Assembly (NCBI GenBank): GCA_021781695.1
Contig: JAJXWG010000118.1
Span: forward strand, 1-5,693
DNA from: Pseudomonadota bacterium
GTDB taxonomy: Bacteria > Pseudomonadota > Gammaproteobacteria > Burkholderiales > Gallionellaceae
Reading direction: 5' to 3'
DNA length: 5,693 nt
Position numbers and translations under genes: made by a program. Shown piece by piece: positions 1 through 5,292 of this stretch. Position 1 is the stretch's first letter, and every line of letters starts with the position of its first letter. Below the pieces are notes generated by a model. That model was not told the DNA's origin. It made no database searches and saw only the letters and a program-made list of their open reading frames with translations.

Positions 1-148
1 CAGGGTGCTGTTGCCAATGATGGTGCCGCTGCACTATCTGTTGTGGCTGGCTGCCGCGCAGGCGCTATGGCTGATGGCCTTTGCCCTGTTTGTTCTGGTG
101 TACGGGCCTATCCTTGCGAAGCCCGGCGTGGAGGGTATGCCAGGCTGA
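1..148 (+). CDS. NnrS-like membrane protein, C-terminal fragment
   Basis: The reading frame is open from base 2 to a TGA at 146-148, giving the last 48 residues of a gene that begins outside the window. The fragment is strongly hydrophobic, with a transmembrane segment over roughly residues 5-38 of the fragment. It ends in a short polar tail reading YGPILAKPGVEGMPG. NnrS-family proteins are heme- and copper-containing polytopic membrane proteins linked to nitric oxide and nitrosative stress. They commonly end in a Trp/Ala/Phe-rich helix followed by a Tyr-x-Pro-Ile-Leu, Pro, Asp/Glu-Gly, Pro-Gly tail, which this resembles. The call rests on recalled family similarity over only 48 residues; another polytopic membrane protein is possible. 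The gene converges on the small minus-strand gene that ends 9 bases away. No terminator lies between them, so its transcript may run on to the hairpin at 308-334. Confidence 0.5.
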   Translation, partial: RVLLPMMVPLHYLLWLAAAQALWLMAFALFVLVYGPILAKPGVEGMPG

Positions 149-157
149 TCTGCCGGT

Positions 158-277
158 TCAGTGATGCGGTTTGCCAGTCCCGTTGGGGAAATATTTCTTC
201 CTGTGCAGATGGATCAATGTCCCCAGAAAGCCGATTACCCAAGCCCACAGCAATGCCAGTGCGATATAACTGTTCAT
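158..277 (-). CDS. Small single-span membrane protein, 39 aa, unknown function
   Basis: This minus-strand frame starts with ATG at 277-275 and stops at TGA (160-158). I chose this start because an AGGAAA Shine-Dalgarno-like sequence lies about 6-11 bases upstream. The same frame is open further upstream to 343 (61 codons), but that extension would have to translate through the terminator hairpin at 308-334. The 39-residue product has one hydrophobic segment (about residues 4-24, rich in Ala, Leu and Trp). A basic, His-rich tail follows, containing HLHRKK and ending in KPHH. By the positive-inside rule the tail is probably cytoplasmic. I do not recognise the family. The gene lies downstream of rpmG beyond its terminator and has no clear promoter of its own, so it may depend on read-through. 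A chance ORF cannot be excluded, but the ribosome site and clean membrane profile favour a real gene. Confidence 0.5.
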   Translation of the reverse strand: MNSYIALALLWAWVIGFLGTLIHLHRKKYFPNGTGKPHH

Positions 278-307
278 GGTGTTTTTCCTGAAATGAAATT
301 GTTCAAT

Positions 308-334
308 AAAAAGCCCGCATGTGCGGGCATTTTT
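308..334. terminator. Bidirectional intrinsic terminator
   Basis: A GC-rich inverted repeat, GCCCGCA (313-319) with TGCGGGC (322-328), is flanked by five A at 308-312 and five T at 330-334. It forms a 6-7 bp stem with a tiny loop. Read on the minus strand it ends in a T-run and would terminate the rpmB-rpmG transcript 19 bases after the rpmG stop. Read on the plus strand it also ends in a T-run and could terminate transcripts arriving from the NnrS-like gene. Confidence 0.85.
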
Positions 335-353
335 ATCTGGCAACCCGGCTGAA

Positions 354-509
354 TCACTTCAGCTTGGTTTCCTTGTACATCACATGCTTGCGTGCCACAG
401 GATCGTATTTTTTCATCTCGATCTTTTCCGGCGTAGTGCGCTTGTTCTTGTCGGCCGTATAGAAGTGACCGGTGCCTGCACTGGATTCAAGTTTGATTTT
501 TTCACGCAT
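354..509 (-). CDS. rpmG: 50S ribosomal protein L33 (bL33), 51 aa
   Basis: The frame runs from ATG (509-507) to TGA (356-354) and encodes a 51-residue basic protein beginning MREKIKLESSAGTGHFYTA. It contains the L33 hallmarks KNKRTTPEKIEMKKYDP and ends VMYKETKLK. bL33 is a small protein of the large ribosomal subunit near the E site. There are no cysteines, so this is the zinc-independent (C-minus) form that lacks the two CxxC pairs of zinc-ribbon L33. The length is typical. A perfect AAGGAG (523-518 on the minus strand) lies 8 bases before the ATG and overlaps the rpmB stop codon. With a 12-base intergenic gap, this suggests a shared transcript and coupled translation with rpmB. Confidence 0.97.
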   Translation of the reverse strand: MREKIKLESSAGTGHFYTADKNKRTTPEKIEMKKYDPVARKHVMYKETKLK

Positions 510-521
510 TTTCGATACTCC

Positions 522-758
522 TTAGATTTTTTCGCCGCGTGCGCGCATGTCAGAAAGCACGGATTCAATGCCGTTCTTGTCTATGGTGCGCAAACCGGCA
601 TTGGTCAGGCGCAGGCTGACCCAGCGGTTTTCAGATTCGACCCAGAAGCGACGACGCTGCAGATTAGGCAAGAAACGACGCTTGGTTTTGTTGTTTGCAT
701 GCGAAACATTGTTTCCGCTCATCGGGCCCTTGCCCGTCACTTGACATACTCGTGCCAT
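522..758 (-). CDS. rpmB: 50S ribosomal protein L28 (bL28), 78 aa
   Basis: The frame runs from ATG (758-756) to TAA (524-522) and encodes 78 residues. It begins MARVCQVTGKGPMSGNNVSH and continues with the basic stretch ANNKTKRRFLPNLQ. It then carries the conserved RFWVESENRWVSLRLTNAGL and ends in a lysine/arginine-containing tail. These are the standard L28 motifs, and the length matches the usual 77-78 residues. The frame stays open to 836, but the Met at 758 is chosen because it gives the canonical MARVCQ N-terminus and has a GGAG ribosome site about 9 bases upstream. L28 binds 23S rRNA and is needed for late 50S assembly. It is the first gene of the rpmB-rpmG operon. Confidence 0.98.
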   Translation of the reverse strand: MARVCQVTGKGPMSGNNVSHANNKTKRRFLPNLQRRRFWVESENRWVSLRLTNAGLRTIDKNGIESVLSDMRARGEKI

Positions 759-792
759 GCTTCTACTCCAACCGATTTTCAAAAGAGGGTAG

Positions 793-821
793 ATTCTACA
801 GGAGCGGACGGAAACATTCAA
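793..821 (-). promoter_or_regulatory. Sigma70-type promoter for rpmB-rpmG
   Basis: On the minus strand a TTGAAT -35 box (821-816) is separated by exactly 17 bases from a TAGAAT -10 box (798-793). The -10 box is one mismatch from TATAAT. Transcription would start near 786, leaving a leader of about 28 bases before the rpmB ATG at 758. The position is right for the ribosomal protein operon and the spacing is optimal, but no transcription data support it. Confidence 0.65.
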
Positions 822-875
822 CTGCCATTTTTTCAACCGGATTGTTCAGGCGATTAAAAACCCGCGCCTGGCAGG

Positions 876-902
876 TTGGTTCGGGCCGAATTAAGCTAGA
901 AT
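876..902 (+). promoter_or_regulatory. Possible promoter for the CorA-type gene
   Basis: A TAGAAT hexamer at 897-902 could be a -10 box. A TTGGTT at 876-881 is a weak -35 candidate with a short 15-base spacer. Transcription would begin near 909, only about 10-22 bases before the possible start codons at 919 and 931. The -10 is good and the -35 poor, so this is tentative. Confidence 0.35.
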
Positions 903-918
903 CGCGGCAAATTTATGG

Positions 919-2241
919 ATGGACCCGATTATGCTGGATACGGATCATGAAGCCACGCAAAAACATCTCTGGCAGGTTCACAGGCTGCTGCAAAAACACA
1001 GGCTGATCGAAACGCTGGCGCACAAGCAGCATCTTGCCGAGTTGCAGGTGAGGCTTGAAGAGCTCGACCTTCCCACGGTTGCCAGGATCGTGGAAGCGCT
1101 GTCAAGCAATGATCGCGAGATCATCTGGCAGCTGATAAGCGATGAGCGCAAGGATGAGATACTGAGGCTCATTTCGGACGATGTGCGTTCGGAGCTGGTC
1201 GCGGAAGTCAAACTGCAGGGTCATAGCATGAACATAAGGGTGTTCGACCTGTTCGAAGGGCGTTTGCGGCAGATTCCGATAGCGAGCCGCGAGGATCTGG
1301 CCCGAGCTCATCCCATCTGGATAGACCTGGTTGCGCCTAACGATGAGCAGATCGCCTGGGCTCGCGAACTGTTCGAAGTCGATCTGCCCAACCCCAAGGC
1401 GCTGACAGACTTGGAGACCAGCGCGCGTTTCTATGTGGGCGAGGGCGACGAAGTGCATCTGCATTCGGATTTCCTGCTTGACCGGGAAGACGAGTCGCGC
1501 AACGTGGCGGTGGCATTCGTGCTGCACAAGGGCATGCTGTTTTCCGTGCGCGACGAGGAGCTTCCGGTATTCCGCCTTCAGCGCTTGAGAGCGCGGGCGC
1601 AGACAGGTTACGTGTCCGAGGCGCGAGATGTGCTGCTTGACCTTTATGCTGCGGATGTGGAATATTCTGCCAATGCGCTGGAGGATGTCTATGCGGATCT
1701 CGGCATCGTGGGCAAGCAGGTCTTGAGGTCCCGCATCACCGACGATGAGGCCGCCGCGATATTGGCTTCCATCGCCGAGGAGGAGGATATCAACGGGCGC
1801 ATACGCCGCAATGTTCTGGATACAAGGCGCGCGTTGTCGTTTCTGATGCGCGCGAAATTACTCTCCGAAGCCCAATATGAAAATGTGCGCGAGATTTTGC
1901 GCGATATCGAATCGCTGGACGGGCATACCGCCTTTCTGTTCAACAAGATCAACTTTCTGATGGATGCCACGGACAGTTCGATCAACATCAACCAGAACAA
2001 GGACATAAAACGGCTGACCATCATCAGCGTGGTGTTCATGCCGCTCAATCTTCTGGCCGGCATAGGCGGCATGTCGGAATATTCGGTGATGACGGAGAGC
2101 ATCCCGCGATCCGTCTCCTATCCTGCTTTCGTGCTTGGCATGATGATCGTCGGCTGGTTGACTTTCGTGGGTCTGCGTCGTGCGGAGCGGCGCAAGTCAA
2201 GGATGAGGATAGTCCATCACAGGACAAATGTAGCCTCCTGA
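919..2241 (+). CDS. CorA-family divalent cation transporter with MgtE_N-like domain
   Basis: The 440-residue product has three parts. Residues about 20-97 are a run of short amphipathic helices (LAELQVRLEELDLPTVARIV, then repeated Ser-Asp-Glu-Arg turns). They resemble the MgtE N-terminal superhelical domain that senses cytoplasmic Mg. Residues about 106-365 form the CorA cytoplasmic alpha/beta domain and long stalk helix, with INQNKDIKRLTIISVVFMP leading into the membrane. Two C-terminal membrane helices follow (about 366-384 and 400-420), then a basic tail rich in Arg and Lys. CorA proteins assemble as pentamers that pass Mg2+ (also Co2+ or Ni2+) through the inner membrane. The usual GMN signature after the first helix reads G384-M385-S386 here, so ion preference is uncertain. 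The start is uncertain: 919 has no clear ribosome site, while the in-frame ATG at 931 has a weak GGATGGA upstream. The gene ends one base before the Pho box of pstS, with no terminator between. Confidence 0.88.
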   Translation: MDPIMLDTDHEATQKHLWQVHRLLQKHRLIETLAHKQHLAELQVRLEELDLPTVARIVEALSSNDREIIWQLISDERKDEILRLISDDVRSELVAEVKLQGHSMNIRVFDLFEGRLRQIPIASREDLARAHPIWIDLVAPNDEQIAWARELFEVDLPNPKALTDLETSARFYVGEGDEVHLHSDFLLDREDESRNVAVAFVLHKGMLFSVRDEELPVFRLQRLRARAQTGYVSEARDVLLDLYAADVEYSANALEDVYADLGIVGKQVLRSRITDDEAAAILASIAEEEDINGRIRRNVLDTRRALSFLMRAKLLSEAQYENVREILRDIESLDGHTAFLFNKINFLMDATDSSININQNKDIKRLTIISVVFMPLNLLAGIGGMSEYSVMTESIPRSVSYPAFVLGMMIVGWLTFVGLRRAERRKSRMRIVHHRTNVAS

Positions 2242-2242
2242 A

Positions 2243-2276
2243 GTGTAATAATACTGTCATATAATATAAATAATAT
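2243..2276 (+). promoter_or_regulatory. Pho box and -10 region of the pst operon
   Basis: GTGTAAT (2243-2249) and CTGTCAT (2254-2260) form a direct repeat with 11-base periodicity. This is the arrangement of a PhoB box: two CTGTCAT-like heptamers with a 4-base AT linker. The second heptamer is perfect and the first has two mismatches. In PhoB-dependent promoters the box takes the place of the -35 element, with the -10 about 10 bases further on. TAATAT at 2271-2276 fits that position. A perfect TATAAT at 2260-2265 and a TATAAA at 2265-2270 are alternatives. Position directly upstream of pstS supports phosphate-starvation control. PhoB binding is inferred. Confidence 0.7.
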
Positions 2277-2279
2277 GAC
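2256..2279. repeat. Inverted repeat in the pstS promoter
   Basis: GTCATAT (2256-2262) and ATATGAC (2273-2279) are perfect 7-base inverted arms separated by 10 AT-rich bases. The left arm overlaps the second Pho-box heptamer and the right arm lies at or just after the likely -10. The right arm can be read as a degenerate PhoB half-site on the other strand, or as part of an operator for another dimeric regulator. With an AT-rich loop and no T-run it is a poor terminator. Confidence 0.45.
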
Positions 2280-2337
2280 GCTTGCTTTGAAATGCTTTGC
2301 GTCTGGCAGCACGGCTACACAAGGCACACTACCCAAC

Positions 2338-2342
2338 AGGAG
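2338..2342 (+). promoter_or_regulatory. Ribosome binding site of pstS
   Basis: AGGAG lies 5 bases before the ATG at 2348. It fixes the pstS start there rather than at the in-frame ATG at 2297, which would place 17 extra residues before the signal peptide. Confidence 0.85.
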
Positions 2343-2347
2343 AAATC

Positions 2348-3391
2348 ATGAAACTCAAGCAAGTTCTTATCGCAATGACTGCCGCCTCTGCCTTCGCCTA
2401 TGCAAGCATGAGCTTTGCAACCGACATCACCGGCGCCGGTTCAACATTTATCTATCCTATCGCTGCAAAATGGGCTGATGCCTACAAGGCGCAGTCCGGC
2501 ACCAACATGAATTACCAGTCGATCGGTTCGGGCGGCGGCATCAAGCAGATCGAAGCCAAGACCGTGGATTTTGGCGCATCCGATATGCCCATGACACCTG
2601 AAGACCTGAAGAAGAACGGCCTGATGCAATTTCCTGCAATCAATGGCGCCGTGGTTCCGGTTGTCAATCTGGAGGGTGTTGCTGCCGGCGCCCTGAAGCT
2701 GGACGGTGCGACCCTGGCTGACATCTATCTTGGCAAGGTCACCAAGTGGAACGATGCTGAGATTGCTCAGCTTAACAAAGGAATGAAGCTTCCTGACCAG
2801 AACATCACCGTGGTGCATCGCTCTGACGGTTCCGGCACCAGCTTCATCTTCACCAATTATCTCTCCAAGGTCAGCCCCGAATGGAAGTCTGCGGTAGGCG
2901 AGGGCACGGCGGTTTCCTGGAAGACAGGCACTGGCGGAAAGGGCAACGAGGGTGTGGCTTCCTATGTGCAGCGCATCAAGGGTTCGATCGGCTATGTGGA
3001 GTATGCTTACGCGCTGCAAAACAAGATGAACCACGTGCAGATGAAGAACCACGAAGGCCAGTTCGTCCAGCCTAACATTGAATCCTTCAAGGCTGCGGCA
3101 TCCGGCGCAAAATGGGACAAGGCTCCTGGTTTCTATGAAATCCTGACCGATGAGCCCGGCAAGAACAGCTGGCCCATCACGGGTTCCACTTTCGTGCTGA
3201 TGCATACGACGCAGGACAAGCCTGAATCGGCGCAAGCGGTGCTCAAATTTTTCGACTGGTCCTTCAAGAATGGCAGCAAGATGGCCGAGTCTTTGGACTA
3301 CGTTCCCATGCCTGACTCTGTGGCTGACCTGATCCGTGCCGCCTGGAAAGCACAGATAAAGGATGCACAAGGCCATGCAATCTGGAAGTAA
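2348..3391 (+). CDS. pstS: Periplasmic phosphate-binding protein PstS, 347 aa
   Basis: PstS captures inorganic phosphate in the periplasm and delivers it to the PstCAB importer. Residues 1-24 are a Sec signal peptide: MKLK, a hydrophobic core, then a predicted cut after Ser-Phe-Ala, leaving a mature N-terminus at T25. The ligand-contact motifs of E. coli PstS are all present. GAGSTF is at 29-34 (T33, F34), SIGSGGG at 58-64 (S61), GASD at 76-79 (D79), and RSDGSGTSF at 158-166 (R158, S162, G163, T164). GGKGNEGVASYVQRIKGSIG and a YVEYAYA motif follow. The length matches the family, and the C-terminus (FFDWSFKNGS, LDYVPMPDSV, RAAWK) is also close to the enterobacterial protein. There is no lipobox cysteine, so the protein is soluble periplasmic. 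The gene is the first of the operon, under a Pho-box promoter with a leader of about 65 bases. Confidence 0.98.
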   Translation: MKLKQVLIAMTAASAFAYASMSFATDITGAGSTFIYPIAAKWADAYKAQSGTNMNYQSIGSGGGIKQIEAKTVDFGASDMPMTPEDLKKNGLMQFPAINGAVVPVVNLEGVAAGALKLDGATLADIYLGKVTKWNDAEIAQLNKGMKLPDQNITVVHRSDGSGTSFIFTNYLSKVSPEWKSAVGEGTAVSWKTGTGGKGNEGVASYVQRIKGSIGYVEYAYALQNKMNHVQMKNHEGQFVQPNIESFKAAASGAKWDKAPGFYEILTDEPGKNSWPITGSTFVLMHTTQDKPESAQAVLKFFDWSFKNGSKMAESLDYVPMPDSVADLIRAAWKAQIKDAQGHAIWK

Positions 3392-3413
3392 ATAAGGCAG
3401 TTGCGGTTATAAT

Positions 3414-3437
3414 CACGGGGGGCATATGCCCCTCGTG
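3414..3437 (+). terminator. Intergenic hairpin between pstS and pstC
   Basis: CACGGGGGGC (3414-3423) pairs with GCCCCTCGTG (3428-3437) as a 10-bp stem with one G-T wobble and an ATAT loop. It starts 23 bases after the pstS stop and ends 34 bases before the pstC start. Only a short, interrupted T-stretch (TTGTT) follows, so it is probably a partial terminator or a 3' end-protecting hairpin for pstS mRNA rather than a full stop. Such elements often raise the level of the binding protein over the membrane subunits in ABC importer operons. Confidence 0.65.
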
Positions 3438-3471
3438 TTGTTATGCGGCCACTTAATCAAAAGCAAATATT

Positions 3472-4434
3472 ATGCCGATGTTCTTACATGAAGCACGCCT
3501 GAAACGGCAAACCCTGTTCGATTCGCTGTTTCGCAACCTGACGCGCCTTGCTGCGCTGGGCGTGCTGCTTCTGCTTGCGTCCATCCTGTTCTCGCTGGTC
3601 ATGGGCAGCATGCCCGCGATTCATGCATTCGGTTTCGGTTTTCTGGCAAGCCCGGACTGGGATCCCGTCAACGACAAATTTGGTGCGCTGATCCCCATCA
3701 TCGGTACACTCGTCACCTCCGGCATTGCTCTCTTGATCGCGATACCGGTGAGTTTTGGCATCGCGCTTTTCTTGACCGAACTCTCGCCGCGCGCGCTGCG
3801 CCGTCCTCTGGGCGTGGCCATCGAGCTTCTGGCCGGTATCCCCAGCATCATCTACGGCATGTGGGGACTTTTCGTGTTCGCACCGTTGTTTGCCGATCAC
3901 ATTGAGCCATGGATCAACGACCATATCGGCACCATGCCTTATGTCGGCCCGTTCTTCTCTGGTCCGCCCATGGGCATAGGCATACTCACCGCCAGCATCA
4001 TTCTGGCAATCATGGTCATCCCGTTCATCTCCTCGGTGATGCGCGATGTGTTCGATGTTGTCCCCGCGATGCTCAAGGAATCGGCATACGGCCTGGGCTC
4101 AACCACCTGGGAAGTGATGATGAGCATCGTGCTGCCCTATACCAAGGTGGGGGTGGCAGGCGGCATCATGCTGGGTCTGGGGCGTGCGCTGGGAGAGACC
4201 ATGGCGGTCACCTTCGTGATCGGCAATGCGCATGAGCTTTCCAAGTCCCTGCTCAATCCTGGAAACAGCATCTCTTCGGCGCTGGCCAATGAATTTACCG
4301 AAGCCGTCGGCGATCTTTACACGTCCTCGCTGATAGAGCTTGGTCTGATCCTGTTCTTCATCACCTTTGTCGTGTTGTCCATTGCCCGCTATATGCTCTA
4401 CAAGCTGGGGCAACGCGAAGGAAAGGCATCCTGA
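3472..4434 (+). CDS. pstC: Phosphate ABC transporter permease PstC, 320 aa
   Basis: PstC is one of the two inner-membrane permease subunits of the phosphate importer and pairs with PstA. Six membrane segments are visible at about residues 25-46, 72-101, 115-140, 167-190, 226-251 and 287-308. Between the fourth and fifth is the cytoplasmic EAA loop (LKESAYGLGSTTWEVMMSIV, 201-220), which docks on PstB. The GRALGETMAV stretch (237-246) places an Arg and a Glu in the fifth helix. This matches the charged residues known to be needed for transport in E. coli PstC. The start at 3472 has no recognisable Shine-Dalgarno sequence, and M3 at 3478 is no better. Initiation is therefore probably weak, which fits a membrane subunit needed in smaller amounts than PstS. 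Its stop codon overlaps the pstA start by one base. Confidence 0.96.
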   Translation: MPMFLHEARLKRQTLFDSLFRNLTRLAALGVLLLLASILFSLVMGSMPAIHAFGFGFLASPDWDPVNDKFGALIPIIGTLVTSGIALLIAIPVSFGIALFLTELSPRALRRPLGVAIELLAGIPSIIYGMWGLFVFAPLFADHIEPWINDHIGTMPYVGPFFSGPPMGIGILTASIILAIMVIPFISSVMRDVFDVVPAMLKESAYGLGSTTWEVMMSIVLPYTKVGVAGGIMLGLGRALGETMAVTFVIGNAHELSKSLLNPGNSISSALANEFTEAVGDLYTSSLIELGLILFFITFVVLSIARYMLYKLGQREGKAS

Positions 4435-5279
4435 TGTTTGATCTTTATGCGAGACGCCGCCTCACCAATGCCATCGGGCTGAGCATTTCTGTCGTGGCGA
4501 TGGCATTCGGCCTGTTCTGGCTGTGCTGGATATTGTGGACTTTGCTGGTCCACGGCTTGCCTGCAATGACCCCCGCGGTATTTGACAAGATGACGCCACC
4601 TCCCGGCAGTTCGGGCGGCCTGTTCAACGCGATCTACGGCAGCGTGATGATGACCATAGGCGGCACCCTGATAGGTACGCCGATCGGCATCATGGCCGGA
4701 ACCTATCTTGCCGAATTCGGACATCGCGGATGGTTGGCGCCCATCACGCGCTTCATCAACGATATTCTGCTCTCTGCGCCCTCCATCGTGATCGGCCTGT
4801 TCATCTACGAAGTCTATGTCGTTCATGTCAAACATTTCTCGGGCTGGGCGGGAACCTTTGCGCTGGCCATCATCGTGATTCCGATCGTGATACGCACCAC
4901 CGAAAACATGTTGCGCCTTGTGCCTTCCACCTTGAGGGAGGCGGCCGCAGCGCTTGGCGCGCCGCAATGGAAAATCATCAGCTTCGTCACCTTGAGAGCG
5001 GCCCGCGCAGGCATCATCACCGGTGTGATGCTGGCCATCGCGCGCATCAGCGGCGAGACAGCACCGCTGTTATTCACCTCGCTCAACAACCAGTTCTGGA
5101 ACGACAACATGAACCAGCCCATGGCCAACTTGCCTGTCGTGATTTTCCAGTTTGCGATGAGCCCCTATGAAGACTGGCAGAAGCTGGCCTGGGCAGGCGC
5201 GTTATTGATCACTACCAGCGTGCTGACGCTCAACATTCTGGCGCGCGTACTGTTCCGTCAAAGCACTTCTACTCATTAA
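4434..5279 (+). CDS. pstA: Phosphate ABC transporter permease PstA, 281 aa
   Basis: PstA is the second inner-membrane permease subunit. Six hydrophobic segments lie at about residues 14-38, 68-92, 108-130, 138-156, 190-215 and 250-274. The EAA loop that contacts PstB is STLREAAAALGAPQWKIISF (165-184). The motif AIARISGETAPLLFT (201-215) contains R204 and E208. The Arg corresponds to the residue shown to be essential in E. coli PstA. The ATG at 4434-4436 overlaps the pstC TGA (TGATG), and an AAGGAAAGG sequence upstream inside pstC supplies the ribosome site. This implies translational coupling that keeps the two permease subunits in step. The length is typical of the short form of PstA, without a long N-terminal extension. 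Confidence 0.97.
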   Translation: MFDLYARRRLTNAIGLSISVVAMAFGLFWLCWILWTLLVHGLPAMTPAVFDKMTPPPGSSGGLFNAIYGSVMMTIGGTLIGTPIGIMAGTYLAEFGHRGWLAPITRFINDILLSAPSIVIGLFIYEVYVVHVKHFSGWAGTFALAIIVIPIVIRTTENMLRLVPSTLREAAAALGAPQWKIISFVTLRAARAGIITGVMLAIARISGETAPLLFTSLNNQFWNDNMNQPMANLPVVIFQFAMSPYEDWQKLAWAGALLITTSVLTLNILARVLFRQSTSTH

Positions 5280-5292
5280 CAAGGCACGGCAA

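Noticed and set aside
278..343. An N-terminal extension of the small membrane protein to 61 residues
   Set aside because: The extension would be translated through the terminator stem at 308-334, while the ATG at 277 has a proper ribosome site and starts directly before the membrane span.
321..857. A 178-codon plus-strand frame opposite rpmG and rpmB
   Set aside because: It is antisense to two certain ribosomal protein genes, and its start lies within the terminator hairpin.
915..950. An 11-codon upstream frame (ATG 915 to TGA 948-950) overlapping the CorA-type start
   Set aside because: It has no ribosome site and no peptide pattern suggesting attenuation, so it is probably incidental.
2441..3376. 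A 311-codon open frame on the minus strand opposite pstS
   Set aside because: It lies wholly antisense to a clearly coding pstS, its product resembles no family I know, and such long shadow frames arise from codon bias in GC-rich genes.
3408..3413. A perfect TATAAT between pstS and pstC, as a possible internal promoter for pstCAB
   Set aside because: No credible -35 box is found 16-18 bases upstream and there is no TGn extension; the hexamer could be chance. Kept only as a possibility for TSS mapping.
4398..4967. A 189-codon minus-strand frame across the pstC-pstA junction
   Set aside because: Its product is a His/Arg/Gln-rich low-complexity sequence typical of antisense translation of membrane protein genes; there is no recognisable domain.
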